The translations under genes were made by a program, and so were the position numbers. Positions 54,731-61,747 of a DNA stretch of 64,000 bases are shown one piece after another. The notes under the pieces were generated by a model. That model ran no database searches. It saw only the letters and a program-made list of their open reading frames with translations, and was not told the DNA's origin. The stretch's first letter is position 1; each line of letters opens with the position of its first letter. Origin of the DNA: an uncultured Clostridia bacterium (GTDB taxonomy: Bacteria; Bacillota; Clostridia; Christensenellales; UBA1242). The stretch spans positions 1 through 64,000 of the forward strand of contig CAKVLS010000002.1 of assembly GCA_934757865.1 (NCBI GenBank), read 5' to 3'.

Positions 54731-54759
54731 ATGATAGCATTTTTTTGATAATATTTCAA
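54731..54759 (-). promoter_or_regulatory. Leaderless promoter of unknown gene D
   Basis: On the minus strand TTGAAA, 17-base spacer, TATCAT, then six bases to the ATG. Confidence 0.55.
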
Positions 54760-54787
54760 TATGCCACACAAAAATAAATTAAAATAT

Positions 54788-54816
54788 TTGACCTAAATTA
54801 TCATAAAATGTAAACT
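54788..54816 (+). promoter_or_regulatory. Promoter of the coupling-ATPase-like gene
   Basis: TTGACC, 17-base spacer, TAAACT, then AGAGGT before the ATG at 54834. Confidence 0.6.
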
Positions 54817-54833
54817 TATATAGAGGTAAAAAT

Positions 54834-56135
54834 ATGTTTGATTTTATCAAAAAGCACTTTCAAAAAGACCTTATAACAAAAAAAATATCAAAAGACAAAG
54901 AACCTAGTCTAGAGCTTGACACTTTGGGCGGATTTTTGGTAAGCGATAACGCACTATCTGAGACAAAGAATAAGCTTACTTTTGCTAAACAAAACTGCAA
55001 TACTTTGCTTATAGATAGTAGCTTTGGGGCTAGGGATTATAGCCTAATAGCACAAAATATTGATGTCTTTTCAAAAGCGGCAACTAAACATAATTTCATT
55101 GTCCTAACCGACAATGACAAAATAATTAACCAGACAAAAGACACTCTTAGTCAAAATGGCTATAATACTTTAATTTTTGATTTTACAAGTCCTGACAAGT
55201 CACACAAGTTCAATCCACTAAAAGAAATGTATAGAGACTACTCAAATAATATTAAAAGTAAAATGCCAAAAAATGATGCTATAATAGATATTGAGCCACA
55301 GCTAAGAGACTTTGTAAACGCTATACTAAATGGCGCTCCTACCCCACTTTATCAGCTTCAAAAAGACTTATTTGTAAGCTTTTTGCTAGCTATGATTGAG
55401 GACGATAAGTATTCTCTTGGCACATACAACTTAGAGAATTTTTATAATGAATTTTGCAAATTTAATCCTAAAGACAAAGATGTATTTGAGAAATTAGACA
55501 AACATTTTGAAAATAAATGCGACTACACCAAGACTTTGTATTCAAATTTCAGCTCTCTAAATAAAGTAACAAAAGAGGCTGTTCTTAAAGATTTAACTAA
55601 AAACTTAGAATTTTTGAAGGACAAAGCTATACACAGATTCTTGGCAAAAAATCACTTTGATATCAAAAGTTTTGTAAATACTCCATCAGCAATCTTCATC
55701 AAACACTACAATATGGAGCATTATTTTAACAAGTTTACAAACATTTTGCTTGAATACATAGTTAAACAATATATCGAAGAAATTAACACCAACGAAAACC
55801 TAAAATTGCGTCCAACTAATATATTTATTGAAAATATTTTTACCGCACGCAAGCTTAACATTTTGCCATATCTTATGCTTATAGCAAGAAGCAGAAATAT
55901 GTCTTGCATGCTAAGGACTGAAAATATTGGTGAGCTAAAAGCCATGTATCCCGTTGAGTGTGAGGCTATGTTAGACTCTTGCCCTTACAAAGTCATCTTG
56001 ACCAAAGACCCAAAAACTATGGAAAGTCTAGTATATAGCTTGCCCGCATATAAATCAGCAAAAGACAAGCAAAAAGCTGCAATAGATAACTCTAAACTCT
56101 TAATAGCTAAGTCTAAGATATATACACTTGACTAA
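54834..56135 (+). CDS. Orphan VirD4/TraG-like protein lacking Walker A
   Basis: A 433-residue soluble protein. Several landmarks of type IV coupling ATPases are in order: a beta strand at residues 57-64 where the P-loop should be (TLLIDSSFGARD instead of GxxGSGKS), FNPLKEM (about 124), a helical all-alpha-like insert (about 150-270), a Walker-B-like strand IFIENIF (about 330, no Asp-Glu), the motif LMLIARSRNMSCML (about 348-361, equivalent to the ATaRsRgis block) and a final segment with CPYKVILTKDPKTMESLVYSL. Both ATP-binding motifs are lost and there are no N-terminal membrane helices. No relaxase or conjugation gene is nearby. Homology is inference from motif order. Confidence 0.5.
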   Translation: MFDFIKKHFQKDLITKKISKDKEPSLELDTLGGFLVSDNALSETKNKLTFAKQNCNTLLIDSSFGARDYSLIAQNIDVFSKAATKHNFIVLTDNDKIINQTKDTLSQNGYNTLIFDFTSPDKSHKFNPLKEMYRDYSNNIKSKMPKNDAIIDIEPQLRDFVNAILNGAPTPLYQLQKDLFVSFLLAMIEDDKYSLGTYNLENFYNEFCKFNPKDKDVFEKLDKHFENKCDYTKTLYSNFSSLNKVTKEAVLKDLTKNLEFLKDKAIHRFLAKNHFDIKSFVNTPSAIFIKHYNMEHYFNKFTNILLEYIVKQYIEEINTNENLKLRPTNIFIENIFTARKLNILPYLMLIARSRNMSCMLRTENIGELKAMYPVECEAMLDSCPYKVILTKDPKTMESLVYSLPAYKSAKDKQKAAIDNSKLLIAKSKIYTLD

Positions 56136-56285
56136 TAGATAATTACATAAGACTTAGCAATGTTCTAAGCTTGATAGCCCTTCTAATGAAATCTATGAAA
56201 TGCTAGCAAATATACTAGCTATATCTTAAATTACTAAATCTTAAAATAACTAAACAAAAATTAGCACAAACAACTAAAAACTAGA

Positions 56286-56322
56286 TAAAAAAAGTCACTT
56301 AAAAATAAGTGTCTTTTTTATT
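56286..56322 (+). terminator. Terminator after the coupling-ATPase-like gene
   Basis: AAAGTCACTTA and TAAGTGTCTTT pair (one mismatch) followed by a T-run. Confidence 0.8.
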
Positions 56323-56431
56323 TTTATATAAGTTATTATTTTTTGTTGCCTATGATAACTAGAATGTGAGGCATTCAAAAACTTCTAAATACCAACAATT
56401 TACCGCTTATTATATATTAGCAAGCAATCTA

Positions 56432-57856
56432 TTAGACAACCAAAATTTGTGTAGCATAAGTTACAACTATAGTCTTTTCTATTCCGTTACGAGTGATATA
56501 GTACTTAACTTCGGCATTTTGCTTCATGTCAAGTTCTAAGTCAACTAGTTCAAATGCTCTTGATATGGTATGTTTAGTGCCATTAAACTCAATAGCGTTT
56601 ATAACATCTCCAACTTGTAAAAATCCTATTGCTTCGCTACTTGAAGATATCTCTTCGATTTTTACAACCTCTTGCAATCTTACTCTCTTCAAATTATTAT
56701 CAAAATATGAAGAGCTAGAAGCTATCTTATAAGTTAGTCCTGTCGAAATCTTTTTAACACATTTTTCAGTAGCGTTTTCTTTTAGGTTTCTATAAACCTT
56801 TTCGGCAATGTCACTAGGAATTGCATAAGCCATATTATCAATTTCGTCACTAGTTGTTTTGATATTGATAAGACCTATTAGTTTGCCGTTTTTGTCAAAT
56901 ATTCCGCCGCCACTATTACCAGGGTTTACGGCAGCATCAGTTCTAAGTGATCTATATGTGATAGTTTTATTTGTTCCGTCTTTTAGAGCCATATTCATAT
57001 CGATATAATCACAATCTTTACTGATTATACCAGTTGTTACTGCTATGCCTTCGCCCTCTGCATTACCTATAACTACAGCCTCATCACCCGCAGTTACTGT
57101 TAGTGAAGATACAAAGGTTGCTGCATCACAAATGCTATCTTTATACAAATCGCTTGTTATTTTTAGAAGTGCGACATCATAAGTAAGAGATGTACCTATT
57201 ACTTGAGCAGATATAGCATAATCACTATATTCATACCCGTACAAATATACATTAATTGTATTAGCTAGTCTATCCTCGCTAACACTAGATGCATTGTATA
57301 TTACATGATTATTTGTTAAAACATAAGCTTCGCCTATAGTTTTATCTCCACCTACTATTACGCCAGAACCATAACCTATTTTAGTAGCAGTTCCATTTAT
57401 TTGAGTGATGGTAAACTTACTCTCTATAGCTACTACTGAAGTAATAACTTTATTAGCTACATCTGTTAGTACACTATCACTAGTATCGCCCTTTTCACCT
57501 TTTAGACTCGCAAGCCACTCTTCTTCTGTCCCCTCAAAGCCATTTCTCTTAGCTATCTCGTAAGCTGATAAACCTTGACCGGCATACTCTCCGTCTTTTC
57601 CTTCTGCTTTAACCCAAGTGTTAATGCCATCAATATACCAATAGCCATTTATAATCTCAGCCTTACTTGATGAGCCAGACTCTCCAGTTTCGCCTTTATC
57701 ACCTTTCAAACTTTCTAGCCATTCTTGCTCTGTACCTATAAAACCGTTTTTGACAGCTATCTCATAAGCAGATAGTCCATCTTGACAACCTGTAAAAATA
57801 AGACACAATGGCAATATGAATATTGCAAGCAATATATATCTAAATTTTTTCTTCAT
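56432..57856 (-). CDS. HtrA-like trypsin-type serine protease lipoprotein with adhesin-like repeats
   Basis: A 474-residue exported protease. Residues 1-23 are a lipoprotein signal peptide with Cys24 in the lipobox LIFTGC. Two copies of a 25-residue module (LSAYEIA..NGF.GTE.EWL.SLKG at 28-52 and 96-120) lead into short collagen-like G-x-y stretches. The protease has His in TNNHVIYN (about 184), Asp in YDVALLKI (about 225) and Ser in NPGNSGGGIF (about 313), all intact. A PDZ domain (about 370-465) closes it. It should degrade or check proteins at the outer face of the membrane. It overlaps galE by 17 bases, last gene of its operon. Confidence 0.88.
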   Translation of the reverse strand: MKKKFRYILLAIFILPLCLIFTGCQDGLSAYEIAVKNGFIGTEQEWLESLKGDKGETGESGSSSKAEIINGYWYIDGINTWVKAEGKDGEYAGQGLSAYEIAKRNGFEGTEEEWLASLKGEKGDTSDSVLTDVANKVITSVVAIESKFTITQINGTATKIGYGSGVIVGGDKTIGEAYVLTNNHVIYNASSVSEDRLANTINVYLYGYEYSDYAISAQVIGTSLTYDVALLKITSDLYKDSICDAATFVSSLTVTAGDEAVVIGNAEGEGIAVTTGIISKDCDYIDMNMALKDGTNKTITYRSLRTDAAVNPGNSGGGIFDKNGKLIGLINIKTTSDEIDNMAYAIPSDIAEKVYRNLKENATEKCVKKISTGLTYKIASSSSYFDNNLKRVRLQEVVKIEEISSSSEAIGFLQVGDVINAIEFNGTKHTISRAFELVDLELDMKQNAEVKYYITRNGIEKTIVVTYATQILVV

Positions 57857-58847
57857 CGTCTTCTCCTTCTTGCTCTAGGGCTAACTCAGAATTTATTATA
57901 TCTTCTAGTCCATAGTTTATATTTACATTTATTTTACTTTTTAACTTATCAACGCTCACAATAACCTTACATCTGCCGGAATCTGCTGACTCGTTAAAAG
58001 TATAGCTTATTGGTTTATCAAGCACTTTTGAAATGCAATCAATTAAATCTTTTACCGAATATCCATCTCCACCAGTGCCAACATTGACAACAAGCGTCCC
58101 TGCGACATTTACCTTGTCTATAAGCTCAGCTGCAAGGCTCGTTAAATCACTAACATGTATAAAATCCCTAACCGCAGAACCGTCCTTGGTTGGGAACTTC
58201 CCGCCGTTAATTACTATATCTTCGCCGCTTTTTACCTTAGCTATTAGATATGGGAGTACATTAGTTTTGCCGCTTTTTGGTCTATCTCCAAGTCCCTCAG
58301 CGCTTGCCCCAACGGGATTGGTAAATCTTGTGATTATAACAACTTTGTCCTTGTTATTCTTCTGCCAATCTGTCAAAATCTCCTCAGCCATTATTTTGCT
58401 CTTGTTATAAGGCGAAACAAACTCTCTCTCAAACTGCTCATCAATTTTTGCATTAGAATCTGCATAGACCGAAACAGATGAAGCAAATAGTAACTTATTA
58501 ACATTGTACTTTTCGCACATACGCAAGATATTAAAGGTAGATACCAAATTGTTTTCGTAATAATCTAAGCTCTTGTCAAAACTTTCGCCTATGTATTTTT
58601 TGTTGCCAAAATGTACAACAATATCAGGTTTAACGCTCCTAAAAGCTCCGTCCAAAAAACCCTTATCACACGCATCGCCTTCTATAACAGTGATATCTTT
58701 GTTAATAGCCTTTGAAAGCCTAGTTATATTACTTTTTCTTGCGTTACGGAAGTCGTCTATTATAGACACATCATAGCCAAGTCTAGTTAATTTTAGACAA
58801 AGGTTGCTGCCTATATACCCAGCGCCACCAACAACTAAAACTTTCAT
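57840..58847 (-). CDS. galE: UDP-glucose 4-epimerase family protein
   Basis: A 335-residue short-chain dehydrogenase/epimerase. The NAD-binding motif is VGGAGYIGSNL at the N-terminus; the catalytic Tyr-x3-Lys is in SPYNKSKIMAEE and Ser in FASSVSVYAD. RFTNPVGAS and the DGSAVRDFIHVSDL block place it in the GalE group that interconverts UDP-glucose and UDP-galactose for surface sugars. GAGGAC precedes the start. It shares one base with the small upstream gene and overlaps the protease gene. Confidence 0.92.
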   Translation of the reverse strand: MKVLVVGGAGYIGSNLCLKLTRLGYDVSIIDDFRNARKSNITRLSKAINKDITVIEGDACDKGFLDGAFRSVKPDIVVHFGNKKYIGESFDKSLDYYENNLVSTFNILRMCEKYNVNKLLFASSVSVYADSNAKIDEQFEREFVSPYNKSKIMAEEILTDWQKNNKDKVVIITRFTNPVGASAEGLGDRPKSGKTNVLPYLIAKVKSGEDIVINGGKFPTKDGSAVRDFIHVSDLTSLAAELIDKVNVAGTLVVNVGTGGDGYSVKDLIDCISKVLDKPISYTFNESADSGRCKVIVSVDKLKSKINVNINYGLEDIINSELALEQEGEDDEEKI

Positions 58848-59086
58848 TATTTAGTCCTCTTCTCAATTATAGTATGCATGTTCTTTTGGTACACATCAAT
58901 ATACTCTTGAGACTTTAGGTCAAACAAAATATTGATACACTCGTAGTCAAAGAAGCCAATTTTTTCGTCATGTCTTACGCCGTCTTTGTCATAATAAATA
59001 ACTACATCACCTATCCATACAAATGCGTTGTCTTTAGATAACTCTGTGTATTTGTCCACCAAAGCTTTAACTAACTCTTCTTTCAT
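58847..59086 (-). CDS. Small unknown protein
   Basis: A 79-residue protein with a good AGGAGA binding site, 20 bases after the S66 peptidase gene and touching galE. It is acidic in the middle (WIGDVVIYYDKDGVRHDEKIG) with a beta-rich core and helical ends. I do not recognise the family. Its place in the operon suggests a real gene. Confidence 0.7.
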   Translation of the reverse strand: MKEELVKALVDKYTELSKDNAFVWIGDVVIYYDKDGVRHDEKIGFFDYECINILFDLKSQEYIDVYQKNMHTIIEKRTK

Positions 59087-59106
59087 CTTTTCTCCTAAAA
59101 TGTAAA

Positions 59107-60168
59107 TTATTTTTCAAACAAGTCCTCTAGATAAGTAATCGTCTTTTTGTCATAGTCTACACGGCAAGTGATATTGTATGGAACAACACACCTTGGTGTC
59201 GCATGCCCAAAGTTGACATTGTATAACACTGGGACATTTTTATCCGTCAAGACTTTTTTGAAAATCTCTTTGTACTCGTCATAATAGGTCTCGTCTTGAG
59301 GTTTACCAGCAATAATACCACAAACGACATCAAATATGCCCCTGTCCTTAAATGCCGTTAGTATCCTCTCAAACTCTTCAGGAAGTGGCTTATTGTCGCT
59401 AGTTTCTATAAATAGCATCTTGCTTTTTAGTTCATCAAGGCTTGGCATTAGGTTGTATTTATCGCAAATTGGCTTTTTAGCCTCGCTAAAAGCAAGTGTA
59501 TATAAGCTATCTATACAACCACCCCAAAGTTTACCTTCTCTTACTCCGCCGCCCAAAAGTGTTTCGTATCCATGAGTTTCTTGTCTTGCCTCACGAGGCG
59601 AACCAACAGCGTTAGGGCTAAAGTCTGTTCTCTCCAAATACCAAACGGGAGATGACTCAACTTCCTTTTTGTCTTTGCCTAGATAAACCTCAAACCAGTC
59701 CTTAGTATAACTAAGCATATCTTTATCTAATTCTGCTAGGTCGCAAACGACATTAGGTCCATAAAAGGTATTAAGTCCAAGCTTATTTAGCATCAAATGG
59801 TCAACTGTAGTGTCCGAAAAGCCTGTAAATAGCTTAGGATTTGATTTGACATTGTTTATAAACTCTTGGTCGTCCATTAGGTATGGAGCTAGTCTATATG
59901 TATCATCGCCGCCTATTGCACAAATGATACCTTTTATGTCTTTATCAGCAAAAGCCTTTTTTAGATCCTCAGCCCTAGCTTCTGGATGCTCATTTAAGTA
60001 ACTGATACCCTTTAGACTATTAGGCATATACACTGGCTCAAGCCCAAACTCTCTAAGTCTTTTTTCGGCAAGTTTTAGTTCGTGAGCAACGAAGCTCTCG
60101 CCAAGCACTCCGCTAGACAAACTAACTATTGCTACCTTATCGCCTCTATTCAAACATTTTGGTTTCAT
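59107..60168 (-). CDS. S66 family serine peptidase (LD-carboxypeptidase/MccF-like)
   Basis: A 353-residue cytoplasmic peptidase of the group that removes the terminal D-Ala from muropeptides or cleaves microcin C7-like compounds. The N-terminal segment GDKVAIVSLSSG and the nucleophile-elbow region AIGGDDTYRLAPYL (residues 84-97) are MccF-like; a catalytic Glu lies in FIETSDNKPLPEE and the His in NFGHATPRCVVPY. In my memory the nucleophile is a Ser near the elbow; here position 90 is Thr. GGAGAAG precedes the ATG. First gene of the operon that continues with the small gene, galE and the protease. Confidence 0.85.
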   Translation of the reverse strand: MKPKCLNRGDKVAIVSLSSGVLGESFVAHELKLAEKRLREFGLEPVYMPNSLKGISYLNEHPEARAEDLKKAFADKDIKGIICAIGGDDTYRLAPYLMDDQEFINNVKSNPKLFTGFSDTTVDHLMLNKLGLNTFYGPNVVCDLAELDKDMLSYTKDWFEVYLGKDKKEVESSPVWYLERTDFSPNAVGSPREARQETHGYETLLGGGVREGKLWGGCIDSLYTLAFSEAKKPICDKYNLMPSLDELKSKMLFIETSDNKPLPEEFERILTAFKDRGIFDVVCGIIAGKPQDETYYDEYKEIFKKVLTDKNVPVLYNVNFGHATPRCVVPYNITCRVDYDKKTITYLEDLFEK

Positions 60169-60298
60169 ATACTTCTCCTAAATTACCTTTATTTTAGCAC
60201 ACACCAAAAAAATGTAAAATGATTTTATATATATTAACTTTAAGATATAAATAATAATTAACAGCAAAGCAACAATTATTTTACTATAATATATCTAA

Positions 60299-60496
60299 CT
60301 CCAAACTTATTATAGATTAAGTAAAGCTTCAGCCTCTAACGCAATAACTGGCACGGTCTTTGGGCTCATCTCAATAATCATCGCCCTAACTCTAATACAA
60401 AAACTAAAAACTATCAATAAAGCACAAAAAACAACCCCGAGTTTTAGAGGTTGTTTTTTTTATATTCAATTTTTGACCCAACTATTAAAAATATAA
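60299..60496 (+). pseudogene. Possible remnant of a membrane protein gene
   Basis: A plus-strand open frame without any start codon or binding site encodes a hydrophobic helix (TGTVFGLISIIIALTLIQ) followed by a basic tail (KLKTINKAQK), the look of the C-terminus of a small membrane protein. Local base use is less AT-rich than its surroundings. The hairpin at 60425 follows the coding-like part. It may be a decayed gene end; evidence is thin. Confidence 0.3.
60425..60461. terminator. Hairpin with A- and T-runs
   Basis: AAACAACC and GGTTGTTT flank a 12-base loop, preceded by A and followed by eight T. It may be the terminator of the lost gene just before it. Confidence 0.6.
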
Positions 60497-60632
60497 TTCT
60501 AGGTAGTTTTAGGCAGATTTTTCGCATTTGTCTAAAAGCGGCTCAAAATATGGGTAAAAAATGAGCTAAAAATGGCAGGTAAAATGGAAAAAAATGACCG
60601 CAAAAATGACCAAAATATCATAAAAAGGCTAA

Positions 60633-60666
60633 TAAAAAAGTTGCCAGTGACAAGTCACTAGCAACC
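60633..60666 (-). terminator. Terminator of the tRNA operon
   Basis: On the minus strand GTTGCTAGTGAC and GTCACTGGCAAC pair over 12 positions and are followed by six T. Confidence 0.92.
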
Positions 60667-60733
60667 GCTATACCCTAGATATTTCCAGTACTATAGGGCA
60701 TTTGATAGATACGAACATTTGTGTTCATACTGC

Positions 60734-60819
60734 TGGTAGCGGTGGTCGGGGTCGAACCGACATGAGATTGCTCTCGCGAGATTTTGAGTCTCGTGCGTCT
60801 GCCATTTCGCCACACCGCC
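60734..60819 (-). tRNA. tRNA-Leu (CAA)
   Basis: An 86-base tRNA with a long variable arm. The anticodon loop is CTCAAAA (anticodon CAA) on a CGAGA/TCTCG stem; the T arm has GGTTCGACC, and CCA is encoded. Last gene of the tRNA operon. Confidence 0.93.
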
Positions 60820-60879
60820 ATAAAGACAAAGGTATTACAAAAACAAAAATGCACCCTAATGGTGCACCTATGTAAAATT

Positions 60880-60953
<74 letters not shown>

Positions 60954-60992
60954 ATACCTTCTTTTGTAACCCGCTCTGCCTATATAAAAAAA

Positions 60993-61067
60993 TGGAGCGG
61001 AAGACGAGATTCGAACTCGCGACATTTGCCTTGGCAAGGCAACGCTCTACCACTGAGCCACTCCCGC
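60993..61067 (-). tRNA. tRNA-Gly (GCC)
   Basis: Acceptor GCGGGAG, anticodon loop TTGCCAA (anticodon GCC), T loop GTTCGAATC and encoded CCA. Confidence 0.95.
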
Positions 61068-61084
61068 AAAAGTACGAAATATAA

Positions 61085-61160
61085 TGGTGGGAACAATAGG
61101 GCTCGAACCTATGACCCCCTGCTTGTAAGGCAGATGCTCTCCCAACTGAGCTATGCTCCC
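61085..61160 (-). tRNA. tRNA-Val (TAC)
   Basis: Acceptor GGGAGCA, D arm TAGCTCAGTTGGGAGAGC, anticodon loop CTTACAA (anticodon TAC), T loop GTTCGAGCC and encoded CCA. First gene of the tRNA operon. Confidence 0.95.
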
Positions 61161-61180
61161 ATGTCATTTCGTACCCCTAT

Positions 61181-61209
61181 ACTATACCAAAACAATTGGT
61201 ACAAGTCAA
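61181..61209 (-). promoter_or_regulatory. Promoter of the tRNA operon
   Basis: On the minus strand TTGACT, 17-base spacer, TATAGT, about 20 bases before tRNA-Val. Confidence 0.88.
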
Positions 61210-61425
61210 CACATTTTTACAATTTTTTTTGATTTTTTTGAAAATATTTTTTTGCAAAATTTTGCTATGAATTTTTGGGGTAAATGAGGCATGCTCTTAT
61301 ATCATTATTATATGATGCAAAGTTGATTTTTGTTAAGCCTTTCCCGTGATAAAAAATACTTTATTTCTTGCAACTTTTGAAATTATCACAAAAAATGCAA
61401 AAAACGCCTTTGGCAAAATAATTAA
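61210..61425. other. AT-rich gap without a recognisable gene
   Basis: Between the tRNA promoter and the terminator of the small peptide gene. It contains long T-runs and a seven-base inverted repeat (GTGATAA ... TTATCAC, about 61348-61391). I see no RNA gene or open frame with a binding site. Confidence 0.5.
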
Positions 61426-61460
61426 CAAAAAATAGGGTAAATATGCACCCTATTTTTGTT
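61426..61460. terminator. Terminator after the small peptide gene
   Basis: AATAGGGT and ACCCTATT pair around an eight-base loop; A-run on the plus-strand left side gives a T-run for minus-strand transcripts. Confidence 0.85.
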
Positions 61461-61469
61461 TTTGAAAAA

Positions 61470-61550
61470 CTACTTGCAGCATTTTGTTTCTGATTTTGCT
61501 TTAGCAGTAGTAGCTTTTCTTTGTTTGTTAGTTGTCTTTTTAGCTTCCAT
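61470..61550 (-). CDS. 26-residue Lys-rich peptide ending in KCCK
   Basis: A very short gene. It starts MEAKKTTNKQRKATT, continues with alternating Ala, Lys and Thr and ends with ETKCCK. AAAGGAG lies eight to ten bases before the ATG, a promoter-like TTGACC-19-TATATT precedes it (61608-61638) and a terminator follows the stop at once, so it forms a complete transcription unit. Net charge is strongly positive and the two adjacent Cys are the only ones. No signal peptide. I do not know a family; a metal-binding or nucleic-acid-binding peptide is conceivable but is guesswork. Confidence 0.65.
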   Translation of the reverse strand: MEAKKTTNKQRKATTAKAKSETKCCK

Positions 61551-61607
61551 TTTTGAGACTCCTTTAGATAAATTTTTGCGAAAAATTTGCATTTTTCTGC
61601 AACTCTA

Positions 61608-61638
61608 AATATAGAATTGTTAATGTTATTTTGGTCAA
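61608..61638 (-). promoter_or_regulatory. Possible promoter of the 26-residue peptide gene
   Basis: On the minus strand TTGACC, 19-base spacer, TATATT; the long spacer makes it a weaker match. Confidence 0.4.
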
Positions 61639-61710
61639 AAAAATAATTAAAAATACAATTTTATAAAAATATTTTTGAAAATATTTTGCAAAAATTTAAT
61701 TTTTTGGCGT

Positions 61711-61742
61711 AAAAAAAAGTAGCTAAAATTTAGCTACTTTTT
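61711..61742 (-). terminator. Terminator after the YloV-like gene
   Basis: AAGTAGCTAAA and TTTAGCTACTT form a perfect stem with T- and A-runs on both sides, just after the stop. Confidence 0.92.
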
Positions 61743-61747
61743 GATTA

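Larger units (their letters stand above)
60169..60632. other. Gap between the S66 peptidase gene and the tRNA operon
   Basis: It holds the presumed promoter region of the S66 operon, a possible gene remnant (60299-60496), a hairpin at 60425-60461 and otherwise AT-rich DNA without recognisable genes. Confidence 0.5.

Noticed and set aside
53939..56135. A conjugative or integrative element around the coupling-ATPase-like gene
   Set aside because: No relaxase, VirB-type gene, integrase, direct repeats or tRNA-end duplication is found nearby, and the ATP motifs are absent.
60572..60661. A 29-codon open frame rich in Lys and Asn
   Set aside because: No ribosome binding site, and its end runs through the terminator of the tRNA operon on the other strand.
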